Positions 1 through 8,820 of a DNA stretch of 64,000 nucleotides are shown one piece after another (position 1 is the first letter of the stretch; every line of letters begins with the position of its first letter). Source of the stretch: CAIOHW01 sp964432565 (GTDB lineage Bacteria; Bdellovibrionota; UBA1018); the NCBI GenBank assembly GCA_964432565.1, contig CAYSOA010000005.1, positions 32,922-96,921 of the forward strand. The letters are read 5' to 3'. Position numbers and translations under genes: made by a program. Below the pieces are notes generated by a model. The model was not told where the DNA came from, searched no databases, and saw only the letters and a program-made list of their open reading frames with translations.

Positions 1-601
1 CCCTTTCCGACTTGTAGGAGGATCGCGAGAGCGACAGGACTCTCACACGGTAGGAGAGTGGCGGACCATCGTTCCCGGAAAAGCGGCTATAATAGAAATT
101 CTTGATGTCATCGTCCGACACACTGACTTTGGAGCGAATGTCACGATCGATCAGATTTCGCTTCGCGATGCTGAGCCGAAGCAGTTCAAAGTAATCCTCG
201 AATTCAAATCCGTTACGAGCCAGTTCTCCGCGCAGGCGCTCCCGCGATATTTGCTGGCCCGCCTGAATCGAGCTGATCTCCTGATCCACCTCGGCGTCCG
301 AGGCAGGAAAGGCGGAAAGGATGAGCCGGTCGTGAATCAGGATCTCCAGAATCTCGGAATCGGTCGCCCCGCTGTCCTTCAAGGCCAGCCGGGACGAGGC
401 AAAAAGGGGATCGAGCTGACGCCGGAGTCCAAGCGAACGCCGAAGCCGGCTAATGTCCGAGGTCAGGATCGGAGCGGCATTGACTGAAGCTTCCAGACGA
501 TCGATCAGCCGATCTGCTGCGGACCCTGGAGTGGCCGTAGCAAAGAGAAGAAGTGCGGCGATGATGGGCATAAACGGGGTCGAAAAACGCAGCTCAAGCA
601 T
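1..601 (-). CDS. SurA-like periplasmic chaperone, N-terminal part (cut by window edge)
   Basis: About 200 residues are visible and the gene continues off the left edge. The N-terminus is a signal peptide with a hydrophobic stretch and an Ala-Ala-Asp exit. It is followed by a helical segment of the SurA N-terminal chaperone type, with the motif LIDRLEASVNAAPILTSDI and a later EDYFELLRLSIAKR helix. SurA-type proteins chaperone outer-membrane proteins in the periplasm, and any parvulin domain would lie outside the window. The start chosen is the ATG at 601; a further ATG at 618 is out of frame. The gene overlaps the end of the upstream parvulin gene's 3' spacer by none and follows it after 47 nt, so an mfd-ppiC-surA transcript is likely. 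The family is inferred from the N-terminal half only. Confidence 0.7.
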   Translation of the reverse strand, partial: MLELRFSTPFMPIIAALLLFATATPGSAADRLIDRLEASVNAAPILTSDISRLRRSLGLRRQLDPLFASSRLALKDSGATDSEILEILIHDRLILSAFPASDAEVDQEISSIQAGQQISRERLRGELARNGFEFEDYFELLRLSIAKRNLIDRDIRSKVSVSDDDIKNFYYSRFSGNDGPPLSYRVRVLSLSRSSYKSER

Positions 602-648
602 GCGTCCCGTTTTCTCATATGCCAAACCCGATATCAAAGGGCGAAATC

Positions 649-1500
649 CTACTCCTTCAGGAGTGACGCATTCACCGAGACATTCGCCTTCTTGCGGAGG
701 CCTGCGACATAAGACTCGAAAATCTTGGCGCGCTTCTGTTCGAAGATCTGTCGCTTGACCTGGCCATGATCGGTCTCGTCCCAGGGACGAATGGCGGTCA
801 ACTTGATGATGTGCAGCCCAAAGGGTGTCCGCACGATGTCGGTGATACGCCCCGGCTTTTGCAGTTTGAGAGCCGCGGCATAATAGGTGGGGTCAAGGGC
901 GTCACGGGTCTTGTAGTCGACGTCTCCGCCCATCGGGGCGGTTGGACCCTCGCTCCTCTGCTGGGCGATCTCGGAGAAGCTGCCACCCTTTTTGAGCTCC
1001 TTCAGCGCGTCTTCTAGGCGACTGCGAGCGGCCTTTTCTGTCTCGGGTGACGCGCCTGGCGGAAGTGCCGCGAAAATATGCGAGGTCCGGATTTCAGGAT
1101 TCCCCGAGTAGTGGGATTTCGCCTCTGCGTCGGTGACCGTGATCTTCTCGACGTCCTTTCCTAGCTGCCGGTCCAGGGCGGCCTGGTAAAGGACCGTGTT
1201 GATTCGTTCTGCTACGGCCGGATCCTTCTCAAGCCCCAGACGCCGAGCCTCCTGCACCACCAGCTCTCTTCTGATGATGTCTTCGAGAACCGATTTGCGG
1301 TCGGGAGCGCTGAATTGAAAGAAACGCGAGTTTTCGGCGTATCGCGCATTGAAGTCTTCGAGTGTCAGCATTGTCCCGTTGATCTTTGCCAGAACCGACT
1401 TGCCGGAATCAGGCGTGTTTGCCGACGCTACGAACGGCGTGAAAATCGTGGATGAAGCCAGGGCGAACGCCAGCGAGAGAGAAAAGATTTTCAGCATCAT
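649..1500 (-). CDS. PpiC-type parvulin peptidyl-prolyl isomerase, periplasmic
   Basis: The protein has about 283 residues. It starts with a signal peptide (MMLKIFSLSLAFALASS) and continues with a SurA-like N-terminal helical region. A parvulin domain follows, recognisable from EIRTSHIFAALPPGA, a Ser/Glu-rich QQRSEGPTAPMGGDVDY loop and a PFGLHIIKL end. It should catalyse prolyl isomerisation and assist folding of exported proteins. An in-frame TTG at 1551 abuts the mfd stop, but it would place 17 residues before the signal peptide, so the ATG at 1500 is preferred. Together with the SurA-like gene it suggests an envelope-folding pair cotranscribed with mfd. Confidence 0.85.
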   Translation of the reverse strand: MMLKIFSLSLAFALASSTIFTPFVASANTPDSGKSVLAKINGTMLTLEDFNARYAENSRFFQFSAPDRKSVLEDIIRRELVVQEARRLGLEKDPAVAERINTVLYQAALDRQLGKDVEKITVTDAEAKSHYSGNPEIRTSHIFAALPPGASPETEKAARSRLEDALKELKKGGSFSEIAQQRSEGPTAPMGGDVDYKTRDALDPTYYAAALKLQKPGRITDIVRTPFGLHIIKLTAIRPWDETDHGQVKRQIFEQKRAKIFESYVAGLRKKANVSVNASLLKE

Positions 1501-1547
1501 AAGAAAAAGGTACAGGCCTTGTTCGGGGTTGGCAACGTCTCTGAAGC

Positions 1548-4500
1548 TCAAGGTCGTCCATCCGGACGACCTCCGCCAAGATCCCGCGATAGCTCTTGGA
1601 TACGGAAGTAGAGATCCTTCATCGAGCCGATCTGGTAGGTCGCAACGAACTTCGAGTCAGGAGTAAGCTGGTACCGACTGGGATGGGCAGAGACCAGAGC
1701 GATGGCGCGGATCGGGTCGAGAGAGCTTCCTGACCCTGGAATCAGGACGATCCTTTCACGCCCTGCCGTGACGGCGTCAATTTTCAGGCGCTTGAGGTGT
1801 ACCTTGCAGCGAATCAGCCAGAGCAGATTGGTCGCCTCTTCGGGCAGGCGACCAAACCGATCCCGAAGCTCTTCCTCGAGAGAGTCCACTTCCTGATCAG
1901 ATGCGCAGGACGATAGCTTGCGATACAGGGAGAGCCGATGGTGAAGATCCGGAACATAATTTTCGGCTAGAAATGCAGGAAAGGGAGCCTTGATCTCAGG
2001 GTCATGATTCGAGCGGCGCTCCTCTTCGATCACGCCATCCCGAATCTCCCGGACGGCTTCTTCGAGAAGTTCGAGGTAGAGATCAAAGCCGACGGCCTGG
2101 ATGTTGCCCGACTGTTGGGGCCCGAGCAGCTCCCCTCCCCCCCGAATCTCGAGATCATGAGATGCGATCTGAAAGCCACTGCCCAGCTCGACGAATCGCT
2201 GGATCACATCCAGCCTCTTTTTGGCGTCGTCGGAAAGGATGCTGTTCGGCGGAACGAGCAGATAGGCGTACGCACGCTGGTCTCCGCGGCCCACCCTTCC
2301 GCGGATCTGGTAGAGCTGTGCGAGGCCGAAGGTGTCGGCCCTGTCGACGATGATGGTGTTTGCGGAGGGAAGATCGATCCCGGATTCGATGATCGTCGTG
2401 CAAACAAGGACGTTGCTTCGCTTTTCATAGAACTCGGCAATCGCCGATTCGAGCTCTGCTTCGCTCATCTGGCCATGTGCCACGGTGATTCGAGCGGCCG
2501 GCACCAGTTCGTGAAGACGGCGTGCCGTCTCCTGGATGGTTTGAACCCGGTTGTGAAGAAAGAACGCCTGTCCTCCTCTTGTGATTTCGTAGTCGAGCGC
2601 CTTACGGATCACCTCGTCATCTCGCTGAGAAACGAAGGTACGAATGGGAAGTCGATTCACGGGAGGAGTCTGGATGAGACTGATGTCACGCAGTCCAGAA
2701 AGGGACATGTGCAGGGTACGGGGAATGGGCGTGGCCGACAGCGTCAGTACCGGAATGCTGGCCTTCAATGCCTTGAGCTTCTCCTTGTGATCGACTCCGA
2801 AGCGATGCTCCTCGTCGATGACCAGCAGACCAAGATCCTTGAACCGGATGTCCTTAGACAAAAGGCGATGCGTTCCGATGATGATGTCGACGCCACCGTC
2901 TGAAAGGCGCCCGAGCACGGCTTTTTGTTCGGCCTTCGACTTGAACCTCGAGATGGATTCGACCTGGACGGCTGTGCCGAGGAGACGGCGCTTGAAGCTC
3001 ACTTCGTGCTGGTGAGCGAGGATGGTCGTGGGTACTAGAACGGCCACCTGTTTGCCGTCGCAAGCGGCACGAAATGCCGCCCGAATGGCAACTTCCGTCT
3101 TGCCGTATCCGACGTCGCCACAGATCAGTCGATCCATGATCCGTCCCTGCTGCATGTCATCGATCGTCGAGTCGATGGCTCGGGCCTGATCAGGCGTTTC
3201 TTCATAGGGAAACTTGGCCTCGAACTCTTCGAAAAGGGCGTCGCGACCCGAAAAGCGGAAGCCTTGTCGGATCTTTCGCTCGGCGTAAAGGCGCACAAGA
3301 TCGACGGCAAGCTTTCGAACCGACTCCTTGACCCGATCCCTGGTCTTTTGAAACTGCTGGGAGCCCAGACGGTCGAGTGCAGCGCTGTCGCCTGCCGCAC
3401 CATGCTTTTGGATCAGATTGAGTCGATAAACGGGCAGGTAGAGCCTGTCGCGGTTGGCGTATTCGAGCAGGAGAAAGTCGGCTGCAGCACCGGAGAGTTC
3501 GAGTCGAACCATGCCCTGGAAGCGCCCGATTCCGTGGTCAACGTGAACGATGGTATCACCGGGAGAAAGGTCAGCTAGAGCCTGAAGGCCCGCCCAACTT
3601 TCTGAGGCATCAGAGTCGGCATCCCCGGAGCGCGAACGGCTCTTCGAGCCGGAGGTTCTTTTCTCGCCAAGAATCTCGGTCTCGGTCACTACAGCCAGCC
3701 TCTCGGCGGGCCATCTGAATCCGCTTGTGAGGGATGATCGGAAGCAGACCACGTCTTCAAGCCGACTCGACAGCAGGTGCTGGAGTCTTTCAGCCTGCCC
3801 ATCGGTCGGCGCGCAGACAACCACTTGAAAGCGCTGCTCCCTCCACCGAAGCACCTTTTGACGAAAAACCTCGAGTGACTTTTGGTTGGTGTCGGTGAGG
3901 TCTTGATTCAGTCGAACGGCTACGCGATGTCGTCCTCGTGGCCGAGCATCGGGGGTTTCGTCGATGCCATGATCGGGGAGCTCTGCTGGAGCAGTGACCT
4001 CCATCACTGTGATCAGCAGCCGAGCACGCTGAAAGAGCCGACCGATATTTCTGGCCACATCGCCGAACAACACATCGGGGGCGCAAACCAGCCGACGGAG
4101 CGTGGACGGGGTCTCGATGAGTCTTGCATGAGAGTCCCTGCACTCAGACAGGAGCAGGTCAAAAGACTGCTGGCATTCGAGGTCGTCATCCACAAGTAGG
4201 TGGAAGTCATCCTGGAGGTGGTCCAGCAGGGTGGCTTGCTGATCATAGGCCAGGAAGGCCCATGTTTCTGAGAACTCGGGCGGGATACCCGAAGAAATCT
4301 GTTCGAGGAGAGGGTCCCGAAAGGTTCTTGAAATCCCCAAGTCATCGGCGATCCGTTTCAGATTCGAGCGAAGTCGGGAGGACGTTTCGGAGTTGATCAA
4401 AACCTCCCTGCAGGGGCCGACGATGATCGTTTCAAGGCTCTCTCCGACCGAGCGCTGACTCCGGGGATCAAACGCCCGAATTCGCTCAATGACGTCATCA

Positions 4501-5123
4501 AAGAGTTCAATTCGTACAGGGTGTCCGTCACCGCGGGCGGCTGGGAGATAGATGTCGATAATCTCTCCCCGTACTGAGAAGTTGCCCGGGTCTTCGACGG
4601 AATCGGCGCGAGTATAGCCCGCGGCGACAAGACGAGAGACGAGCTCTTCTCGAGATCCGATGGACATCCCAGCGCGAAGCGGCACGGACGTCCGCTCGAG
4701 AACTTCCGGAGGAATTGTTCTCAAGAGCGCGGACTGGAGGGTGGTCAGCACAATCGATGGAGACGGGCTGCTCGACCTCCGGCGCTGCAGGAGTTGAGAA
4801 AGTGCTCCTGCTCGTTGGAGTCGGGAGCGAATGGAAGGAGAAATGGAGGTAAAAAGACTGCGGTCAAACCCTGGAAACAGGAGAATGGCGGGATCGTCCT
4901 CTCCCTTCGAGGGTGGGATGAGACGGGATAGCTCCTCAAGATCGTTTGCCAGCTCGGAGGCAACCTCTTCGTCCGGGCAAAATACCAGCATCTGGCCGCC
5001 AAAGCGGCGGGAATACCGCAGAAGGAGCCATGCGCGGGAGGACCCTTCCAGCCCCGTGACCCGAACGGGGTCGCCGAGGCCTGAGCAATCCTCAAGGATT
5101 TCTTCGAGAGAACTGGTGATCAT
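1548..5123 (-). CDS. mfd: Transcription-repair coupling factor Mfd
   Basis: The protein has 1191 residues, close to the usual 1150-1200. Mfd is an ATP-driven translocase that removes RNA polymerase stalled at DNA lesions and recruits UvrA. The domains run in order. First comes a UvrB-homology N-terminal module, with SREELVSRLVAAGYTR and VRGEIIDIYLP. A CarD-like RNA polymerase-interaction domain follows near residues 525-590 (DTIVHVDHGIGRFQGMVRL). The RecG-like motor has a Walker A motif ICGDVGYGKTE, a DEEH box (VIDEEHRFGV) and motif VI (QIRGRVGRGDQRAYAYL). The TRCF C-terminal domain ends the protein. The start is ATG at 5123, preceded by GAGGA on the minus strand. It is divergent from the complex I-like cluster. 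Confidence 0.97.
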   Translation of the reverse strand: MITSSLEEILEDCSGLGDPVRVTGLEGSSRAWLLLRYSRRFGGQMLVFCPDEEVASELANDLEELSRLIPPSKGEDDPAILLFPGFDRSLFTSISPSIRSRLQRAGALSQLLQRRRSSSPSPSIVLTTLQSALLRTIPPEVLERTSVPLRAGMSIGSREELVSRLVAAGYTRADSVEDPGNFSVRGEIIDIYLPAARGDGHPVRIELFDDVIERIRAFDPRSQRSVGESLETIIVGPCREVLINSETSSRLRSNLKRIADDLGISRTFRDPLLEQISSGIPPEFSETWAFLAYDQQATLLDHLQDDFHLLVDDDLECQQSFDLLLSECRDSHARLIETPSTLRRLVCAPDVLFGDVARNIGRLFQRARLLITVMEVTAPAELPDHGIDETPDARPRGRHRVAVRLNQDLTDTNQKSLEVFRQKVLRWREQRFQVVVCAPTDGQAERLQHLLSSRLEDVVCFRSSLTSGFRWPAERLAVVTETEILGEKRTSGSKSRSRSGDADSDASESWAGLQALADLSPGDTIVHVDHGIGRFQGMVRLELSGAAADFLLLEYANRDRLYLPVYRLNLIQKHGAAGDSAALDRLGSQQFQKTRDRVKESVRKLAVDLVRLYAERKIRQGFRFSGRDALFEEFEAKFPYEETPDQARAIDSTIDDMQQGRIMDRLICGDVGYGKTEVAIRAAFRAACDGKQVAVLVPTTILAHQHEVSFKRRLLGTAVQVESISRFKSKAEQKAVLGRLSDGGVDIIIGTHRLLSKDIRFKDLGLLVIDEEHRFGVDHKEKLKALKASIPVLTLSATPIPRTLHMSLSGLRDISLIQTPPVNRLPIRTFVSQRDDEVIRKALDYEITRGGQAFFLHNRVQTIQETARRLHELVPAARITVAHGQMSEAELESAIAEFYEKRSNVLVCTTIIESGIDLPSANTIIVDRADTFGLAQLYQIRGRVGRGDQRAYAYLLVPPNSILSDDAKKRLDVIQRFVELGSGFQIASHDLEIRGGGELLGPQQSGNIQAVGFDLYLELLEEAVREIRDGVIEEERRSNHDPEIKAPFPAFLAENYVPDLHHRLSLYRKLSSCASDQEVDSLEEELRDRFGRLPEEATNLLWLIRCKVHLKRLKIDAVTAGRERIVLIPGSGSSLDPIRAIALVSAHPSRYQLTPDSKFVATYQIGSMKDLYFRIQELSRDLGGGRPDGRP

Positions 5124-5147
5124 AAAATCCTCAAGAATTTACAGACC

Positions 5148-5176
5148 TTGACACACTTTTTCAACTTCAGTAGCGT
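5148..5176 (+). promoter_or_regulatory. Putative sigma-70 promoter of the complex I-like cluster
   Basis: A perfect -35 hexamer TTGACA lies at 5148-5153. After a 17-nt spacer comes TAGCGT at 5171-5176, a weak -10. A strong ribosome binding site AAGGAGAG (5193-5200) then precedes the ATG at 5204. It lies in the 80-nt gap between divergent mfd and the paralogous A-B-D-H-I-J-K-L-M-N cluster. The poor -10 keeps this tentative. Confidence 0.45.
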
Positions 5177-5203
5177 TTCTGCGCATCGGGATAAGGAGAG
5201 TCT

Positions 5204-5650
5204 ATGGCCGGGATGGCCGCAGGAAACCATGGGTGGTTAGATTACTCGATCTTGCTTTTTCTTGCTGCTTTTGCGGTGGCGTTGCCGTTGCTGCTTCAGT
5301 TCGGGGCCCGGCTGCTTCGCTCAAAAGAACTTCAGCGAGATAGTTCGAAAGAAGGCGACTGCTTTCATGTCGAGCGAGATATCCCGACGAACCAATCCAT
5401 TCATACTCGCTATTTTTCGGCGGTCCAGGTCGGATCAGCCTGGGCCCTTCCGCTCGGTCTCTTGATCCCCATCGCGCACCCCGAAGTAAAAGAGTCGATC
5501 TATGCCACGATTTCCCTGCTGACGATTTGTCTGACCATGGGGGTTGCTCTCATCTATTTGAATCGCAAGGGTGACCTGAAGTGGATGGACTCAACCGGTA
5601 ACCCCGCAGACGACCGGGACACTGACTCTGAAGAAGAGGGCGCCGTTTGA
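5204..5650 (+). CDS. NuoA-like membrane subunit of a second complex I-like assembly
   Basis: The protein has 148 residues and three predicted membrane segments, the topology and position expected of NuoA at the head of a nuo-type operon. The link is mainly by position and hydropathy. The C-terminal YLNRKGDLKW resembles the GKGALEW end of the standard NuoA at 14659. The conserved FECG motif of NuoA is missing, and so is the acidic FDVE motif of its second helix, which normally lines the quinone and proton path. A charged tail (DDRDTDSEEEG) is added. AAGGAGAG gives a strong ribosome binding site. The next gene starts on the stop codon. The assignment is an inference and the function is unknown. 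Confidence 0.7.
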   Translation: MAGMAAGNHGWLDYSILLFLAAFAVALPLLLQFGARLLRSKELQRDSSKEGDCFHVERDIPTNQSIHTRYFSAVQVGSAWALPLGLLIPIAHPEVKESIYATISLLTICLTMGVALIYLNRKGDLKWMDSTGNPADDRDTDSEEEGAV

Positions 5651-6171
5651 TGAAGTCCTGGATAAGTCGGAGGATCGAGACATTGACCCGCTGGGCGGAC
5701 GCGAGCGCCCTACGTTATTTTCACGTCAAGGGTCTGTGTTGTTCGGATGAGTTTACCCAGACCGTAGCGGCCCGCTATGATCTAGAGAGATTCGGAGCGA
5801 TGCAGGAGGCCGACCATCGATCTGCGGACGTTCTCGTGGTCAGTGGGGCGATCAGCAGTGCTGCTGCCGAGCATCTGAGAACCATTTACGCAGAGATGAC
5901 TTCACCCCGATGGGTGATTGCCATCGGCAGCTGCGCCTGTTCGGGAGGTCTCTTCTCCCCTTCCAATGGCGGTGAGGCTCTTGCTGGGGTTTCTTCGGTT
6001 ATTCCGGTCGACGTCTTTGTGGTGGGCTGCCCCCCTCGTCCCGAAGCGATCATCGATGGCTGGATCCTTCTTCAGAAGAAGATTCAGGGACAAGTCACCG
6101 ACAGGACGGTTCGGAAAAAGAAGCGTCTTCCCGACAACCTGCTTCTGCAGGAAGACGGAGGCCCCGGATGA
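5650..6171 (+). CDS. NuoB-like subunit with intact N2 cluster ligands
   Basis: The protein has 173 residues and belongs to the NuoB/NiFe-hydrogenase small-subunit family. The four cysteines that bind the terminal [4Fe-4S] cluster N2 are present: tandem Cys30-Cys31 (GLCCSDEF), Cys95 (GSCACSGG) and Cys127 (GCPPRPEA). The SPRQ loop that follows RFGAE in the standard NuoB is replaced by QEADHRSAD, so the quinone-facing surface has changed. The ATG at 5650 overlaps the preceding TGA. An in-frame TTG three bases earlier is less likely. The product should sit at the junction of peripheral and membrane arms and could still carry a redox centre, although no NuoC, E, F or G homologue is in the cluster. 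Confidence 0.9.
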   Translation: MKSWISRRIETLTRWADASALRYFHVKGLCCSDEFTQTVAARYDLERFGAMQEADHRSADVLVVSGAISSAAAEHLRTIYAEMTSPRWVIAIGSCACSGGLFSPSNGGEALAGVSSVIPVDVFVVGCPPRPEAIIDGWILLQKKIQGQVTDRTVRKKKRLPDNLLLQEDGGPG

Positions 6172-7286
6172 ACGAGGCAGTGCTGGCGCGCAGAATTTCC
6201 TGGAGGATCGGACCGTTTCACTCGGCCTTGCCAGGGCCATTCGTGCTGGATTTGGAACTGGACGGAGAAGTCATCGCGGAGGCCCGGGCGACGGCAGGGT
6301 ATGGCGCCCGCGGCATCGAGTCCGTGATGCGACGGCTGGGCTGGGAGCAGGGGATTCCCGTAATGGACAGGCTCGACCCTGATTCAGGGATCTTCGGGGA
6401 GTGGGCTTATTGCCTAGCCATCGAACGTGCAATGGACATTGAAGTACCCGCCCGGGCAGTGGCGACTCGAGTCCTTCTTGGCGAACTTGTTCGGGTTTCC
6501 GCCCATCTGGCCCAGCTTGCCAGGGTTGCCCGTGAGGCGGGCTCAGAGATTGTTTTTCACTTCATGCTTCGAGAGCGGGAGCTCCTGCTGGATCTGATCG
6601 AGCTGGTGACGGGGGCTCGTCACTCCCCGGCCTTCCTGAGGATCGGGGGAGTTCGCGCCGATGTCAGTGAGGGATTCCTTGAGCGGCTACAGGAGACGAG
6701 TCAGGTGATTCTTGGACGAGTCGCAGAATACAATGATCTCCTTACCTATAATCAGGCATTCGTTCGCCGTGTGTCGGGAAGGGCCGTTCTCTCGGAGCAG
6801 CTGATTCGCGAGCACGGAATCAGTGGGATACCGCTTCGTATCGTCGACGATTCATCCGACCTGAGGTGGAGGGGGGAGATCGGAGGATACGATATGGTGC
6901 CTCATCAGCCTGTTTCTGCAGGAAGCCCGCTAGGAATAGCGGGGGACCTTCATCATCGTTTCGTCTTCCGGCTTCAAGAGGTGATTCAGAGCATCCAGAT
7001 CTGCCGCGAACTTTGTCAGAACCTTCCGGGCGGAGATCTTCGGGCCGATGTGGATCTGGCAAGAGTTCCGGCCGGGCGCCATTCGGCCCGAGTGGAGGCA
7101 CCACGGGGGCTTTTTCAGGTCACCGTCGAGTCTGATGGGTCGGCGAGACCGAAGGCGATCGAGTTCAGCACGCCGTCCGACGCCCTATTCTCTGCCATTC
7201 CGAAGATCCTTCAAGGGGCCCCTCTCGAGGACTTGGGGCTCTGGCTTGCAAGTATCGACCTGCAGATAGGCGAGGTGGACCGATGA
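6168..7286 (+). CDS. NuoD-like (49 kDa) subunit lacking the quinone ligands
   Basis: The protein has 372 residues against 423 for the standard NuoD downstream. It aligns along its length: IERAMDIEVPARAVATRVLLGELVR matches the VERLMGIEVPDRAV region (shown only in part), TGARHSPAFLRIGGVRADV matches the RIGG block, and it ends IGEVDR like GELDR. The standard quinone motif GPTHPAMHG is GPFHSALPG here (residues 15-23), so the quinone-binding second His becomes Pro22. The DRLNY motif is DRLDP, so the Tyr that hydrogen-bonds the quinone head group becomes Pro71. It also lacks the paired CxxC motifs of NiFe hydrogenase large subunits. It is therefore predicted to be neither a quinone reductase of the normal type nor a hydrogenase. 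The start codon overlaps the previous stop (ATGA). Confidence 0.9.
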   Translation: MNEAVLARRISWRIGPFHSALPGPFVLDLELDGEVIAEARATAGYGARGIESVMRRLGWEQGIPVMDRLDPDSGIFGEWAYCLAIERAMDIEVPARAVATRVLLGELVRVSAHLAQLARVAREAGSEIVFHFMLRERELLLDLIELVTGARHSPAFLRIGGVRADVSEGFLERLQETSQVILGRVAEYNDLLTYNQAFVRRVSGRAVLSEQLIREHGISGIPLRIVDDSSDLRWRGEIGGYDMVPHQPVSAGSPLGIAGDLHHRFVFRLQEVIQSIQICRELCQNLPGGDLRADVDLARVPAGRHSARVEAPRGLFQVTVESDGSARPKAIEFSTPSDALFSAIPKILQGAPLEDLGLWLASIDLQIGEVDR

Positions 7287-8293
7287 ATGATTGGTTCAAG
7301 CTCTGGGTGGATCGCTGTGCTAGCAGCGGAGTATCCGTTGCTCTCTGTCTATTGATTTGCGTCTATCTTGCTGTCTGGATGGATCTGAAGGTCGGTGCCG
7401 ACGTCCAGGCCCGCGTCGGGCCGAATCGAGCCGGTGCCGCCGGGATTCTGCAGCCACTTGCCTCCTGGATACGAGAGCTTCTCAAGTTCTCTCCACATAT
7501 TGGCGGTGCCGGCTTTCAGCGGAGCTGGTGGGCACCCATGATTCCTTTGGTGTTGATGATTGGATTGGTGCCGACTACCGGGGCCGGACCACTCCTTCGA
7601 GCGCCGATGTCCGTGTTTCTGGCCCTTTTTCTGGGTCTCTGCTTTTCGTGCCTGGGTCTGATCATGGGATGGCGCTCAGGGCGCCTGGAGGTGAGGTTTG
7701 CCTCCATTCGAGCGGCATCACTCGCGCTGGCCGCAACGCCGCCAGCCTTGATGGCCATCACAGTGGCCGGCCGTGCTGCGGGAGGATTTTCGTGGGAGGC
7801 CATCGACCAGGCTCAGGGAGCGCTGCCGATGCAGTGGATTGGTTTTTCGGGCGCCTCGGGGCTGCTTGCGTCGGTGATCTTTCTTCTCGCAGGGATGCTG
7901 CTCTTTCTAATGCCCCCCTTTTCAAGTACCGGTCGAAACCTCAAACTCCTGATGAGTGCGATGGTTGGACCTGTTGGAGCACGGCAGCTCTGGGTGGAGC
8001 TGTCTGTTCGTGGTGCGGCGACCTGCTGGATGCTGCTTGCCGCGCATCTTTTTTGGGGCGGATCAAGAATTCCGCTGTGGCTGGAGCAGTTTCTAGGACC
8101 TGCTTCGCTCGCCACCAGGACCGTCGAGCTAGGTGTCATCTCCGCTAAGGTTCTTCTAATCCACCTGTTGATGTCACTGATGTCGAGGATGATGCCGACG
8201 GTGCGATCGGATCAGGCGCATGACTTCGCCTGGCGAGTGTTGACTCCGGCGGCACTGCTTTCTCTTGTCATGATGAAGCTGGGGGGCGCGTGA
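7283..8293 (+). CDS. NuoH-like membrane subunit with neutralised quinone/E-channel loop
   Basis: The protein has 336 residues, about eight membrane helices and the NuoH signature loop RVGPNRAGAAGILQPLA (residues 44-60). In the standard NuoH the TM5-TM6 loop, residues 229-252, carries AETNRLPFDLPEGESE with six acidic residues that form the quinone cavity and the entry to the proton path. The corresponding loop here (about 211-237) reads PPFSSTGRNLKLLMSAMVG and has no acid. The subunit is recognisable structurally but should not transmit protons in the usual way. The start overlaps the NuoD-like stop (ATGA). Confidence 0.88.
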   Translation: MNDWFKLWVDRCASSGVSVALCLLICVYLAVWMDLKVGADVQARVGPNRAGAAGILQPLASWIRELLKFSPHIGGAGFQRSWWAPMIPLVLMIGLVPTTGAGPLLRAPMSVFLALFLGLCFSCLGLIMGWRSGRLEVRFASIRAASLALAATPPALMAITVAGRAAGGFSWEAIDQAQGALPMQWIGFSGASGLLASVIFLLAGMLLFLMPPFSSTGRNLKLLMSAMVGPVGARQLWVELSVRGAATCWMLLAAHLFWGGSRIPLWLEQFLGPASLATRTVELGVISAKVLLIHLLMSLMSRMMPTVRSDQAHDFAWRVLTPAALLSLVMMKLGGA

Positions 8294-8820
8294 AATACGG
8301 ATTCGCTGGCGCCTTTATCGACTATTGGGGTTCGGTCTATCGATCCATTGCCTCCCTTTATCGGGCAGGAAAGGCCGGCGTCGCTTACCTTCGAGTTCGA
8401 AGCGAGACCAAAAAGGAAGTGACGGAGCAGTATCCGGATCCAGTCTCGTCTCGATCCTCCGAGGAGCTTCCGCCGAGAACTCGTGGCAAACTAAGGAACG
8501 ACATCCTCCGATGCACCGGGTGCGGCGACTGTGTGCGGATCTGTCCAACCAAGAGCATTTCCATGGAGACCATGGAGGGTGCAAAGCCAGGCAAGCTCTG
8601 GATTTCGATCTTCAACATCGATCACGCGAGTTGCATCGCTTGTGGACTTTGCGTTGACGTCTGTGAGCCGAGATCTCTGGTCCATGAGCGGGTTCATCAA
8701 GGTGCCGCCGTCAGTATCGAGGAGCATCTCCTGAGTTTTGGCCGGGGGGCGGTGTCCGAGAGCATGAGGGAGCTCTGGAGAAAACAACGCGTATTGGAGA
8801 GTGAAGGAGACCACCTATGA
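8290..8820 (+). CDS. NuoI-like two-[4Fe-4S] ferredoxin subunit
   Basis: The protein has 176 residues. Two complete CxxCxxCxxxC motifs are visible: Cys75-78-81-85 (RCTGCGDCVRICP) and Cys115-118-121-125 (SCIACGLCVDVCE). These match the ligands of clusters N6a and N6b. An N-terminal amphipathic stretch (FIDYWGSVYRSIASLYRAG) resembles the membrane-docking helix of NuoI. All cluster ligands are kept, whereas the pumping residues of the neighbouring subunits are lost. This indicates selection for electron transfer or for FeS-dependent structure. GTG start, with the GTGA overlapping the previous stop. Confidence 0.92.
   Translation: MKYGFAGAFIDYWGSVYRSIASLYRAGKAGVAYLRVRSETKKEVTEQYPDPVSSRSSEELPPRTRGKLRNDILRCTGCGDCVRICPTKSISMETMEGAKPGKLWISIFNIDHASCIACGLCVDVCEPRSLVHERVHQGAAVSIEEHLLSFGRGAVSESMRELWRKQRVLESEGDHL

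Noticed and set aside
2004..2903. Plus-strand frame of 299 codons
   Set aside because: It is antisense to the helicase part of mfd and has no start signal or domain.
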